Origin: an uncultured Flavobacteriaceae bacterium | GTDB taxonomy: Bacteria; Bacteroidota; Bacteroidia; Flavobacteriales; Flavobacteriaceae | Assembly: GCA_947494715.1 (NCBI GenBank) | Contig: CANLWG010000011.1 | Span: forward strand, 1 to 64,000 | Direction of reading: 5' to 3' | Length of the DNA stretch: 64,000 nucleotides | In this document: positions 13,337-21,806 of the stretch, piece after piece | Layout of the letters: each line of letters begins with the position of its first letter | Position numbering within the stretch: position 1 is the stretch's first letter | Position numbers and translations under genes: made by a program | Notes under the pieces: generated by a model | What the model saw: only the letters and a program-made list of their open reading frames with translations | What the model was told of the DNA's origin: nothing | Database searches by the model: none

Positions 13337-14112
13337 TTTGCTGGAAAGCTTTCAATACAACTTAACATATCTTGGAAAACAGAAGGTCTTTTAAGGTCAT
13401 CCACATCGAAAAAGCTGTCCGTTCCCAAAAGCCTAATGGATTTGATTGGTGATTCTTTTAGTCTTTTTATTTCAGAATTGCTGACCTTTCCCATTAGATT
13501 GAAATGATTACAATCAATTTTACCCCTGTGATAAAAAGTCAGTATATCATCGTTTTCCAGTTTTACTTTAACGAATGATTTGTTCTGGTAAGAAAAAGGA
13601 GCGGTGCAACCCAAGTCCATTGCTTCAAAAACAATGTATTTATCATTGTTTATTCGTTTGAACGTCACCCATAGGTCATCTGAAACCTTCAAATCCTTTG
13701 TAAATAGCACCCTATCCCCATTAAACTCATCAACTTCGTTTGAAGTGTATTCACATTCCGTACTAAAATTATTGAGTGATTCGCTAGCTTCAATCTCAGC
13801 TAAGGCCAATTCCTTATGTGACGCCGCTCTTTTGTAAACGTCCAATAAAGGCGTTGAGTAGAACGAGGTACTTGCAATAAATCCTTCACAGTCATCAACG
13901 ATAGCATAGAACATTTTGTTTTTATAGCCCATTATTTTCAAGGTGTCGGAATCGGAGATGCAAATGACATCTGAATAAGGTTTGGCCTCATTCCTTATCC
14001 TGAGTTTAGCGATACCCTTTACTTCAACGGGTTTGTCAAACTTGATATACTCTTGAGCTGTTATTGAAGTGAAAAATACTAATAGTATTGTGGTAATGAT
14101 TTTTGTTTTCAT
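13333..14112 (-). CDS. secreted cargo (moron) protein of unknown function
   Basis: 259 aa from the ATG at 14112 (MKTKIITTILLVFFTSITAQ), a good Sec signal peptide with cleavage after TAQ; an upstream in-frame start would add 14 residues before it. The mature part begins EYIKFDKPVEVKGIAKLRIR and contains SH3-like beta features (MGYKNKMFYAIVDDCEGFIA). It is transcribed against the structural genes and is visibly A/T-richer, as expected of a lysogenic-conversion gene expressed from the prophage. No enzymatic motif recognised. Convergent with terminase; divergent from the 53-aa HTH gene. Confidence 0.65.
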   Translation of the reverse strand: MKTKIITTILLVFFTSITAQEYIKFDKPVEVKGIAKLRIRNEAKPYSDVICISDSDTLKIMGYKNKMFYAIVDDCEGFIASTSFYSTPLLDVYKRAASHKELALAEIEASESLNNFSTECEYTSNEVDEFNGDRVLFTKDLKVSDDLWVTFKRINNDKYIVFEAMDLGCTAPFSYQNKSFVKVKLENDDILTFYHRGKIDCNHFNLMGKVSNSEIKRLKESPIKSIRLLGTDSFFDVDDLKRPSVFQDMLSCIESFPAN

Positions 14113-14197
14113 TGGTTCGGTTTTGAGTGTTAATAAAAATACGTCAAAATACAATACAATACCCTCATTCAGGGATATAAATTACTAACTTCGAGGT

Positions 14198-14359
14198 GTG
14201 GATATAAGGAAAGTAAGAAAGGAACTCGGCATTTCCAATTCGTGGATAGCAAAACACTTCGGATATGCCAATGTGAAGAGCTATAACAAAAGTGCTGGCA
14301 AGAAGAAAATAGAAAACGGGATTGTTGAGCTGTATAAAAAGTTTGTTCAAAATACTTGA
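14198..14359 (+). CDS. 53-aa helix-turn-helix-like protein, GTG start
   Basis: GTG at 14198, preceded by GAGG, opens 53 codons to TGA 14357. The protein (MDIRKVRKELGISNSWIAKH, then FGYANVKSYNKSAGKKKIEN) has a helix-turn-helix-like core (ISNSWIAKHFGYANVKSY) and a basic C-terminus. It is divergent from the secreted cargo gene, with 85 A/T-rich bases between. It could regulate both arms of the pocket, which is inference. A TAACTTCG box at 14186-14193 could be its -7 element. Confidence 0.5.
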   Translation: MDIRKVRKELGISNSWIAKHFGYANVKSYNKSAGKKKIENGIVELYKKFVQNT

Positions 14360-14435
14360 TCTTCAGCTATGTAAAAAGATTGTTATTTAGTAAGTTTATT
14401 GCTACAGAAAATTCTAATTAATACAGCCAAATGAT

Positions 14436-14645
14436 ATGAACGCGAGGGATATAATACTTAGATTAAAGCAGACAACTTATAAGTCAATTGTAGCTACCAA
14501 CATAAAGTTAGAACTAAGGGAGCTACCTTACACCAGAAGACGGGAGATAATTGTCGATTTAGAGCAGGAAAAGGTCAAGAGCGACAATTCGGATATTGAG
14601 GATGTAATTGATGATATAATAGACGAATTCAATCCAAACAAATAA
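14436..14645 (+). CDS. 69-aa cargo-pocket protein
   Basis: 69 aa: a basic N-terminal half (NARDIILRLKQTTYKSIVAT) and an acidic tail (SDIEDVIDDIIDEFNPN). Its TAA overlaps the ATG of the downstream membrane protein by one base, so the two are probably made together. No family recognised. A/T-rich like the rest of the pocket. Confidence 0.5.
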   Translation: MNARDIILRLKQTTYKSIVATNIKLELRELPYTRRREIIVDLEQEKVKSDNSDIEDVIDDIIDEFNPNK

Positions 14646-15202
14646 TGGATTGGATATGGGAACTTGACACAAATGATGTTTTAACCATATCCATAGCTTT
14701 CTTAGCACTTTTAGTCAGTCTTGCCGGAGGTATTGTAAATTGGGTTTTTAACAAAAAAACTGACAAAAAAGCAGAACAAGCTATCAGATTAGCGCAAGGA
14801 GCTACCGAAATTGAATTACGCAACTTAATTTCTAATGCAAGAAGGGAAGTTACTGACTTTAGATTGAAGATTAAGGAATTTAAAAAAGAGAATCCTGAAG
14901 ATGATTTAGGGGATCACGAAAAAGTATTCTACGCAATACTAGAAGACTACTTCAACCAATATGATAGAGCTTGCCGTCTCTATTTGGACGATAAGGTTGA
15001 TAAACATAGTTTTAAGAAAGAATATAAAAAGGAGATTGAAAATTTAATCAAGAATCCAAATTATAAAAGATACTTAAATCCAAAAAAGAAGCGATACGAA
15101 GGTATAATTTTGGTATGTCAGGAATGGTTTGAAGGAAAATTATTATTTGATCAAAAACCAAAGAAAACCAAGAAATTGAAGCCTTCAAAAAAGAATAAAT
15201 AA
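14645..15202 (+). CDS. membrane-anchored cargo protein, candidate superinfection/defence factor
   Basis: 185 aa. A transmembrane segment lies at residues about 11-35 (VLTISIAFLALLVSLAGGIV, then NWVFN), followed by basic KKTDKKAEQ and a long charged helical cytoplasmic domain ending in a Lys-rich tail. No known domain. The architecture (one membrane helix plus charged helices), the small partner gene and the position in a non-structural pocket resemble phage exclusion or defence cargo. That role is inference only. Confidence 0.55.
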   Translation: MDWIWELDTNDVLTISIAFLALLVSLAGGIVNWVFNKKTDKKAEQAIRLAQGATEIELRNLISNARREVTDFRLKIKEFKKENPEDDLGDHEKVFYAILEDYFNQYDRACRLYLDDKVDKHSFKKEYKKEIENLIKNPNYKRYLNPKKKRYEGIILVCQEWFEGKLLFDQKPKKTKKLKPSKKNK

Positions 15203-15218
15203 AATAATATCACATAAT

Positions 15219-15249
15219 GTTATAAATACAACATTTTTTGTTATTTTTG
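15219..15249 (+). promoter_or_regulatory. phage promoter motif, copy 2
   Basis: This 31-nt element matches the one at 31157-31187 in 22 of 31 positions. It ends in TATTTTTG, a perfect Bacteroidota -7 box (TAnnTTTG), with a GTTATAAA block about 20 bases upstream in the -33 region. Initiation would fall near 15255, just before a strong hairpin leader and the portal gene. Confidence 0.55.
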
Positions 15250-15251
15250 TG

Positions 15252-15345
15252 TTGTCCAGAGTATCGATAATATCGCGTGCTTTGGGCAATATTGATTTCT
15301 GGACAAGTCGATAGGCCTTTAAGCACCAAGTTTAAAGGCTTTTTT
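15252..15345 (+). ncRNA. hairpin leader / small RNA upstream of portal
   Basis: Directly after the promoter, TTGTCCAGA (15252-15260) pairs perfectly with TCTGGACAA (15298-15306). The stem continues inward with seven more mostly Watson-Crick pairs (15263-15269 with 15290-15296), giving a long hairpin. It is followed by an intrinsic terminator at 15314-15345. The whole is a self-contained transcription unit of about 90 nt. It may be a stable small RNA, or a leader controlling readthrough into the late genes. An in-frame GTG at 15277 inside it is not a likely portal start. Confidence 0.5.
15314..15345 (+). terminator. intrinsic terminator touching the portal start codon
   Basis: GCCTTTAA (15315-15322), a 9-nt loop and TTAAAGGC (15332-15339) form an 8-bp stem, followed by six T (15340-15345). 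The next base is the A of the portal ATG. Such a position is unusual and suggests attenuation or antitermination control of the morphogenesis genes. Confidence 0.65.
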
Positions 15346-17043
15346 ATGAGCGTAGATTTCATTCGGAACAGGACGGGAAAGGAGCAATTGGATCTTGCCA
15401 TGAGACAGCAGGAACAGCTTCGTTATCTCACCGTTTCGGAAATCCAAAAGGAAATCAACCAAGAATACTTGAACAAATGGGCCGAGCGCCATTACATCGG
15501 CAACGATCATTTTCTGAACTGGGTCAAGTCCATATTCCGTACCGAGAATTTTCTTTCCTTCTTTAAATACTTCAGACATCCATTGGCCTCCGCTAGGCTT
15601 ATCAATGAAAAGGTACGACAGCCACTCCAAAGGGTTTTCCATGCCGAGAACTCCTATTTCAAGTACGACATCAAGGGGGAATCTATAGAAGTACCCGAGG
15701 AACTGGATATAAAGAGCTTCGAATCGGAGATATTCGATGCCCTCCTTTTTAGGCACAACGATATCATTATCCACGACCTAAAGGACGTTAACGAGCCTTA
15801 TAGGTTTATTCTCCCCTTAAAGAATGTTGTTGCCATACAGTCCAGGAAGGGTACGATCAAAAAAATCTGCTATACCGCTCAAATGAAAGTGGAGGATGTG
15901 ACCGTAAAAGGTTATCTCTATATGGACGAAGAAGCATATATTTTCTACAATAAGGATTATGACGAGATAAGCAACATCCCCCATGACTTGGGGGTTTGCC
16001 CCGCCGATTATATCTCACAAGAGGCGTTTGGAGAGGATGCGGTGAGGAAATCCATTTTCACCTATGCAAGAGAAATACTAGAGGAATATGTTTTCCTAAA
16101 GACCATCCAGAGGATGACCGAGCCTAACGGGGCCGTACCTATTTCCATAGAACTGGATGTAAAGACCAAGGAAAAACAGGGCAAGGATTCCGATGGGCCA
16201 ATACCGATGAGCGCGGATTCCATTGGAAGTCAAAAATCCGATCATGTTTCACAGACCGATAAGGACAACGACAACCCTTTACAGGCCGGAACCCGGATCA
16301 AAGTACCGCAAATTCGCAAGAACGATGGTAGTATCGATACCGATGCAATCCAGAACTTCCTCAATTTCATATATGTCCCTACCGATGCACTTACCTATCT
16401 AAAGGAACGCATCAAGGAAGTGGAGAACGAAATTTTGGTAACGTTGTTGGGCGATCATTCCGAAGCAAAGGAGGAAGCCAAGAACGAGATGCAGGTCGGC
16501 AAGTCCTATGTCCAGAAGCAGGACAAACTTCGTGCCCTTTCAAACGAGCTTTCGGCCATACGTAACAAATCGGACAAAAAACTGCTAGGGTTAAAATATG
16601 GTATTGAAAACGTTCAAGTCGAATGCTTTTATGGCTCCGATTTCTTTTTGGAGACCGAAAGCGATCTATATGACCTTTATTCCAAGTCGCCCAACGCCAT
16701 AGAAAGAAAGAACATCTTGGTCAGGCTCTCCCAAAACAGGAACAAGTTCAACCCCGACAAGTCGAAACGTGAGCGCATACTTTATGATTTGATCCCATAT
16801 TCATCGGACAAGGATTTTGACCTGGCCCTCAACAGAAAAGTAGTTGACGATTCCTCATTCGCCCTTCAGACCAGGTTCTCCTACTATATAGGACTGTTCG
16901 AGGCCCAATTCGGGAACATCGTCTATTTCTGGGACATCATGGAGAACCTTACCGAATCCGAAAAGCTAGGGTTAATAAATAATTTGTTGAACAATTTAAT
17001 TAAAGAAGATTATGAGCAAAGAGAAGCCGATCGTGCATCTTAG
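15346..17043 (+). CDS. portal protein
   Basis: 565 aa from the ATG at 15346 (MSVDFIRNRTGKEQLDLAMR). Size, position after terminase and before scaffold and capsid genes, and the helical C-terminal part with a long acidic/basic helix (KEEAKNEMQVGKSYVQKQDK, about residue 385) fit a siphovirus portal. The dodecamer would form the DNA entry vertex, docking terminase and the head-tail connector. No enzymatic motif is expected. Its end overlaps the next gene by 32 bases. Confidence 0.75.
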   Translation: MSVDFIRNRTGKEQLDLAMRQQEQLRYLTVSEIQKEINQEYLNKWAERHYIGNDHFLNWVKSIFRTENFLSFFKYFRHPLASARLINEKVRQPLQRVFHAENSYFKYDIKGESIEVPEELDIKSFESEIFDALLFRHNDIIIHDLKDVNEPYRFILPLKNVVAIQSRKGTIKKICYTAQMKVEDVTVKGYLYMDEEAYIFYNKDYDEISNIPHDLGVCPADYISQEAFGEDAVRKSIFTYAREILEEYVFLKTIQRMTEPNGAVPISIELDVKTKEKQGKDSDGPIPMSADSIGSQKSDHVSQTDKDNDNPLQAGTRIKVPQIRKNDGSIDTDAIQNFLNFIYVPTDALTYLKERIKEVENEILVTLLGDHSEAKEEAKNEMQVGKSYVQKQDKLRALSNELSAIRNKSDKKLLGLKYGIENVQVECFYGSDFFLETESDLYDLYSKSPNAIERKNILVRLSQNRNKFNPDKSKRERILYDLIPYSSDKDFDLALNRKVVDDSSFALQTRFSYYIGLFEAQFGNIVYFWDIMENLTESEKLGLINNLLNNLIKEDYEQREADRAS

Positions 17044-17476
17044 GGTGTATTTGGCGAGCGGAAATGGCAACACCGTTTCCTATGATGCCAATAAAAAAGT
17101 CCTGAACGAGAACATTCTAGTAAAACTCGTACACGATACCTTGGAGTGGTACAACTACCTAAAACACCTAAAGGTCAACGGATTTGTAAAATGTACCGTT
17201 GAGAATGTTTTACAGAACAAAAAGAAAATCGATTCCGCTAAATTTCAAAAGGAGGTGGATAAGGCATTTGAGCCGATAAAGCATGAATTGACCCCGGAAC
17301 AGAAGAAAATCGCTGAATTGGAAGCCAAGATCGAAGAACTGGCAAAGGGACAAGGTTCCGATGATAAACTTACCAAGGCAAGGGCCGAATACCAGGAGGT
17401 GGTCGGAAAGCAAGCATTTCATGGTTGGGACATTGAAACCATTAAGGCGAAAATACAAGAGGAAAAATCAAAGTAG
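17012..17476 (+). CDS. hypothetical head-module protein
   Basis: 154 aa. The N-terminus is beta-rich (PIVHLRVYLASGNGNTVSYD). The C-terminal half has a coiled coil (TPEQKKIAELEAKIEELAKG). It lies between portal and scaffold, and overlaps the portal gene end. It might be a head accessory or assembly factor; no family recognised. Confidence 0.55.
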   Translation: MSKEKPIVHLRVYLASGNGNTVSYDANKKVLNENILVKLVHDTLEWYNYLKHLKVNGFVKCTVENVLQNKKKIDSAKFQKEVDKAFEPIKHELTPEQKKIAELEAKIEELAKGQGSDDKLTKARAEYQEVVGKQAFHGWDIETIKAKIQEEKSK

Positions 17477-17498
17477 AACATAAATTTCATAACGGACT

Positions 17499-18392
17499 AT
17501 GGAGCTATCAAAAGAATTTATCGAAGAAAACAAACTTTCGGACGATCAGGTAACCGCCATAACGGACTTTGGAAAGGGCCAAGTCGCCGAACTTCAAAAA
17601 CAATGGGATACCAAGGCGAACGATAACGCCCAAAAGATCTTGGACGGGGTGGTGTCATCCACCCATGAAAAGACCGGTTTTAAACTGGAAAGGAACCAAG
17701 GCGAGAAACATGCGGATTATCTGGTAAGGTATTCAACATCATTCCTTGAATCCAAAAAAAGCGAGGTGGATTCCCTGAAAGCCGACTATGAGCAAAAATT
17801 AAAGGATTTCAAAGGGGGAGATGCCCTTCAATCGGAATTGGATGCGGCCCGGAGCAAATTGGACGAGGCCATGAAAAAATATGCCGATTACGATGATTTA
17901 AAGGAAAAAGCGGCCAAAGCGGAGGAATACGGTAAAGAGCTTTCGGGATTGAAGTTGGAAGTCGCCTTTAACGGTGTTCGCCCCAACTTCCCCGACACCG
18001 TAAACCCTTACGAGGCAAAGGCAAAGTGGGAGGACTTTAAAAAGTCCGTCTTGGAAAAAAATAAAATAGAGTTGGTGGATGGCGAGCCGATGGTCGTGGA
18101 CAAGGAAAACCAGTACAAGACCTCCAAGCTGTCCGATCTAGTCACTAAGGACGAGACCCTACAAGCTTTGTTAAAGGGAAGAGAACAAAAAGGGCCGGGA
18201 GGCGAACCCGTGGATTTGGAAGAAATCGAAGGGGTTCCATTCAAGGTTCCGAAGGATGCCGATGCCGTAACCAGGTCAAAATTAATCAAGGAGCAATTGG
18301 CAAAGGACGGTATTGGGGGAACCCATCCGGATTATGCCAAAAAGTTCGGCGAATTGAACAAAAAAATATTAGAGGCCAAAAAGGCCGCCTGA
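17499..18392 (+). CDS. capsid scaffolding protein (GP20-like)
   Basis: 297 aa, highly charged and helical: a long coiled coil at about residues 90-150 (KSEVDSLKADYEQKLKDFKG; ELDAARSKLDEAMKKYADYD) and a lysine-rich C-terminus (ELNKKILEAKKAA). Position directly upstream of the major capsid gene and composition match phage scaffolding proteins (minor structural GP20 type). These direct prohead assembly and then leave or are degraded. No protease motif is visible. Confidence 0.75.
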   Translation: MELSKEFIEENKLSDDQVTAITDFGKGQVAELQKQWDTKANDNAQKILDGVVSSTHEKTGFKLERNQGEKHADYLVRYSTSFLESKKSEVDSLKADYEQKLKDFKGGDALQSELDAARSKLDEAMKKYADYDDLKEKAAKAEEYGKELSGLKLEVAFNGVRPNFPDTVNPYEAKAKWEDFKKSVLEKNKIELVDGEPMVVDKENQYKTSKLSDLVTKDETLQALLKGREQKGPGGEPVDLEEIEGVPFKVPKDADAVTRSKLIKEQLAKDGIGGTHPDYAKKFGELNKKILEAKKAA

Positions 18393-18463
18393 CAGGGACA
18401 GACCCCTTTTTATAAATAGTGCAAACGGACTTGCGATTCATTAACAATTAAAATTCAGTTATT

Positions 18464-19540
18464 ATGCCATTATTAGATGCAACGGACTGGAACGACATCC
18501 AGATCACGGATGCTACCAATGAGAAGCGGTTTTCGCAGCTTGGTATCGTTGAAGGGGTCAAGGATGCAACGGCAGGGCAGGACTACATTCCTCCCAGTGC
18601 CATAGCGGAAATGAACCGCGCCTCATCCTTACGGAAAGTCCAGATTCCAGTCCTAAAAGACCAACAGGTGCAGGTCGTGCAGACCCCTGGGTTCAATTAT
18701 ATACCCAGTAACCTACCAGAATCCGACAAATACGCTTTCAACACGTATGATGTCTTTACAGGATTCAGACACTATCCCGCCCAATACGATAACAACCAGA
18801 TCGATGCGAATTGGGCAAAGGATCAGGTGATGAAGAACGTTGCCTTTGCAGCGGGAAACACTATTGAATCCATTCTAGCTACCGTATTCGAAACACGTAA
18901 GACCCAACTTTTGGATTTTACCACACAGGTAAGCCAAGGGGATGGCGCTTACGCCTTCGATGCTCCCAGCGACACCTTGAGGGTCAATAAGGCCGCCCAA
19001 AACGAAACCATGTTCGCCGCATTGGAGCAATTGATGTCGGCTAATAAATTAGGTGGTGCCTATCGGCTTGCCAATAGTCCAGGAGGTCTGTTCACCCAAA
19101 AGGTGGCACAGGCAAAATACGGCGCAGGAAACGAAAAGAACCTTGCGGCTTTGGGGTTTCTTGGTGTTGACCGCACATATGAGTCCCATAACATCTCAGC
19201 GGGATCGGATGTGTTCAACGGCTGGTTTTTCCGTGATGGCTCTATAGGTTTGGTGGAAAACTTCCCATTCGACTTTAGGAACGGAACCGATATCAACGGT
19301 AAGAAATGGTCCATTAGTGATGTTGAGATACCCGGCGCAAGGATGCGGGCCAACATCTACACCAACAATGCAGCTACGGAAGCTACGGCATTGGTCGGGG
19401 CCGGAACGGACAGTAACCTTATCATGACCCATTTCTCCGAAATGGCTATTTGGTTCAGGTTCTATGTGATCTATCGCTATAACAGCGATTTGGCCACACG
19501 TGCCAATGATATCGTAAAACTCAAGGGATTAACCACATAA
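18464..19540 (+). CDS. major capsid protein
   Basis: 358 aa. Placed after scaffold and before decoration and tail genes, with a balanced composition typical of HK97-fold capsid proteins. Examples are the N-terminal FSQLGIVEGVKDATAGQDYI, then the central segment QLMSANKLGGAYRLANSPGG. No processing site is evident. A 71-base intergenic stretch precedes it, ending in an A/T-rich leader (ATTAACAATTAAAATTCAG) typical of highly translated Bacteroidota genes. Confidence 0.8.
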   Translation: MPLLDATDWNDIQITDATNEKRFSQLGIVEGVKDATAGQDYIPPSAIAEMNRASSLRKVQIPVLKDQQVQVVQTPGFNYIPSNLPESDKYAFNTYDVFTGFRHYPAQYDNNQIDANWAKDQVMKNVAFAAGNTIESILATVFETRKTQLLDFTTQVSQGDGAYAFDAPSDTLRVNKAAQNETMFAALEQLMSANKLGGAYRLANSPGGLFTQKVAQAKYGAGNEKNLAALGFLGVDRTYESHNISAGSDVFNGWFFRDGSIGLVENFPFDFRNGTDINGKKWSISDVEIPGARMRANIYTNNAATEATALVGAGTDSNLIMTHFSEMAIWFRFYVIYRYNSDLATRANDIVKLKGLTT

Positions 19541-19550
19541 TAAACACGAC

Positions 19551-19979
19551 ATGGGATTTTTAAAAACACAATCAGATGCTACAAGGGTTCCCTTCCAGGA
19601 AGGTGGAAACTTGGCGAATGTCGAGGTTATTGATGCGGACAAAACTTTGACGGTAGAGGATTCGGGAAAATGTTTCAATATAGGGACGGATGCCTTGACA
19701 ATCACACTCCCTCCAACGGCCAAAGGGGCCAAGTACCTCTTTAGGAACGTAGGGGCCGATGGGAACAACATCATAACGGTTTCCCCCGATGCGGCGGATG
19801 CCATTTTCGGTACAGTTCAAAACGCGGCCGCTGACAGTGTATCGGCCGGAGTAGTGGACAAGGACATAATCAACACCAAGGCTACGGCCAACAAAGGCGA
19901 TTTCATAATCCTTGAGGGAGATGGGGCCGATGGTTGGTACATAACCGGGGGTGTTGGAATATGGGCCTCTGAAGCATAA
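19551..19979 (+). CDS. probable head decoration protein
   Basis: 142 aa, Gly/Ala/Asp-rich and beta-rich (VEVIDADKTLTVEDSGKCFN; LTITLPPTAKGAKYLFRNVG). It follows the capsid gene by 10 bases. The repeating strand-turn composition resembles capsid-stabilising or fibre-like proteins that sit on the shell. Function is inferred from place and composition. Confidence 0.55.
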   Translation: MGFLKTQSDATRVPFQEGGNLANVEVIDADKTLTVEDSGKCFNIGTDALTITLPPTAKGAKYLFRNVGADGNNIITVSPDAADAIFGTVQNAAADSVSAGVVDKDIINTKATANKGDFIILEGDGADGWYITGGVGIWASEA

Positions 19980-19997
19980 CCTTTATTTAATTATAAC

Positions 19998-21125
19998 ATG
20001 ATATTAGGGATAGCGGAGGATTTTTCAAGGAACGTGGAGCTGGATGCCGAATTATTGGCAAGGCCATCAAGTGGCATATATGTCAATAGTGGAACGCACC
20101 CCTCCATTACCTTGGACAATCTTCTGCATTTCCTTCCCAATGAGTTCGATGGAATAAAGGTGTGGGACAGTTCGGTTACCTATGGCAAGTTCGAGGACAC
20201 CAGACGGGTATCGAATATTGTGACCAAAGGAAGTAAGATATACCAATCTTTGGCCCTCAGTACGAACGAAGACCCGGAAGGGGAAACGGATAATTGGCTG
20301 GAAACCAACTTAGAAAGTCTTGTTTTAAAGACTTTTTTGTACAAGACCTATGACAGGGCAAAGAGTGATTTGAACCTTGTCAGAAGGTTGGTCAACAACC
20401 AATATCTGTACGAGGTAGGTGAACATGAAGTCCAACTTCCTAACGATTATGCGGGGTGGGTGTTCGAACCTAAAGGTTCGGATTACCTTTCTTTTAGGAT
20501 AAATCAGATTGCTTTTCAAAAGAAAAGTACGGATCAGGTGAACCTTTATGTAATCAATCAAGGTGTTCTGGTGGATACGTTGACCTTGACACCTGAAAAC
20601 GGCAAATTGAACTTTGTGGACTTGGGGTATGAGTTTTCGGGCAAGGGGAAATGGATATTCGCTATTGATAGTACTTCGGTGCTCGTTGATGACGGGGTAA
20701 TCGATCCTTTGTCCTATGATGGCTTCTTGGCCTATACGACCATTGGAGCCGGGGAAACTCCAGAAGGCTCGAAGTGGTCTTACGGGACCACCGGTAACGG
20801 TCTTGGTTTCAATATTTCGGTATCCTTGGATTCGTCGGTCTATTTGGACAACAACTTGTTAAATCACGGAAGTTTTGTAAGGGCTTGTTTTGAATATCTG
20901 GCATTCCAGATGTTTTTACACAATCCGAACAATGTAAGCAGTCGTGAGCAGCGCATCCAAATGGACAAGGAAATCCTCATAGCCGAGATAAAGAGTATGG
21001 AGGCAGATACGGTCGCCAGACGCTATCATTCGGAAAAAAAGAGAGCGGTAAGGCAATTGGAAAAGGTCTTTGATACCCAATTGAACGATAACGGGGAAAT
21101 GTACATTGAACTCGCATCCATATGA
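19998..21125 (+). CDS. head-tail region structural protein
   Basis: 375 aa. N-terminal region plain; the central part is beta-rich (FEPKGSDYLSFRINQIAFQK; VNLYVINQGVLVDTLTLTPE), and the C-terminus is a long charged helix (SREQRIQMDKEILIAEIKSM...). Position between head and tail genes suggests an adaptor or connector component, or a minor head protein. No family recognised. Its stop overlaps the next ATG. Confidence 0.55.
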   Translation: MILGIAEDFSRNVELDAELLARPSSGIYVNSGTHPSITLDNLLHFLPNEFDGIKVWDSSVTYGKFEDTRRVSNIVTKGSKIYQSLALSTNEDPEGETDNWLETNLESLVLKTFLYKTYDRAKSDLNLVRRLVNNQYLYEVGEHEVQLPNDYAGWVFEPKGSDYLSFRINQIAFQKKSTDQVNLYVINQGVLVDTLTLTPENGKLNFVDLGYEFSGKGKWIFAIDSTSVLVDDGVIDPLSYDGFLAYTTIGAGETPEGSKWSYGTTGNGLGFNISVSLDSSVYLDNNLLNHGSFVRACFEYLAFQMFLHNPNNVSSREQRIQMDKEILIAEIKSMEADTVARRYHSEKKRAVRQLEKVFDTQLNDNGEMYIELASI

Positions 21126-21646
21126 ACCATTTAAAGACAGATACCGAAGGAATAGATTGCAGTATTAAGGATTTACAGCAGCAATTATACCCTTCATTGG
21201 TCGCAAAATGGGGAGAGATCGATATGTACGGCAGGGCATACCGGAACCCGAAAGGGAGAAGTTATGCACCGGAGATTTTCTCCAATGACCGATACATTGA
21301 AATGTTGCCGAATTCGAAGAAACGGGGATTAGTCTATTTCATTGATGGAACGGAGCATACGAACCTAGACGAAGGGCTTTTTGAGGCCGAACTGAAGATT
21401 GTTTTCTTGTTAAATCTCAGAAAGATATTCGGGGAGGGAAGACGGGACGACAAGGCCCAGACCGAGGCGTTCCAATCAGTTGAAAAGGATGTTCATGGGA
21501 ATTTTGACCCCAACGGGATAGAAAAGACCATTGAAAAAGTTTTTTCCGGATTCGACACTTCCAAGATAAAAAACGAGGATATGGGCAAATATCATGTATT
21601 CGCGATTAAAGGTAAACTTAGGTACGAACTATTAAACAGTTGTTAA
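21122..21646 (+). CDS. head-tail completion protein candidate
   Basis: 174 aa, starting in the previous stop (ATGA). Size and place before the major tail protein fit a head closure or tail completion protein. Features: SLVAKWGEIDMYGRAYRNPK, and a C-terminal stretch DMGKYHVFAIKGKLRYEL resembling the strand pair common in tail terminator proteins. Inference from synteny. Confidence 0.5.
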   Translation: MNHLKTDTEGIDCSIKDLQQQLYPSLVAKWGEIDMYGRAYRNPKGRSYAPEIFSNDRYIEMLPNSKKRGLVYFIDGTEHTNLDEGLFEAELKIVFLLNLRKIFGEGRRDDKAQTEAFQSVEKDVHGNFDPNGIEKTIEKVFSGFDTSKIKNEDMGKYHVFAIKGKLRYELLNSC

Positions 21647-21647
21647 A

Positions 21648-21806
21648 ATGTCAGAAAAAGTAGAAAAGGCCAAATATGAGTTCAAGGTAGATTTTCCGGT
21701 AGGCACCAAAAAGGACGGAAGTCCAAAAAAGGTCTACCAAAAAGGGAAAGCCTACGATCTGGATTCTGATACGGCCGATTATTTAAAATCTAAAAACGTA
21801 ATATAA
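21648..21806 (+). CDS. 52-aa small structural-region protein
   Basis: ATG 21648, just after the upstream TAA, opens 52 codons (MSEKVEKAKYEFKVDFPVGT...) to TAA 21804, which overlaps the major tail protein start by one base. Motif-like content (KYEFKVDFPVG, then KKVYQKGKAYDLD) resembles short SH3-like phage proteins placed before tail-tube genes. It occupies its space exactly, which supports it. Confidence 0.6.
   Translation: MSEKVEKAKYEFKVDFPVGTKKDGSPKKVYQKGKAYDLDSDTADYLKSKNVI

Noticed and set aside
15277-15345. GTG start extending the portal protein by 23 residues
   Set aside because: The added part would be encoded by the hairpin and terminator of the leader; the ATG at 15346 gives a normal start.
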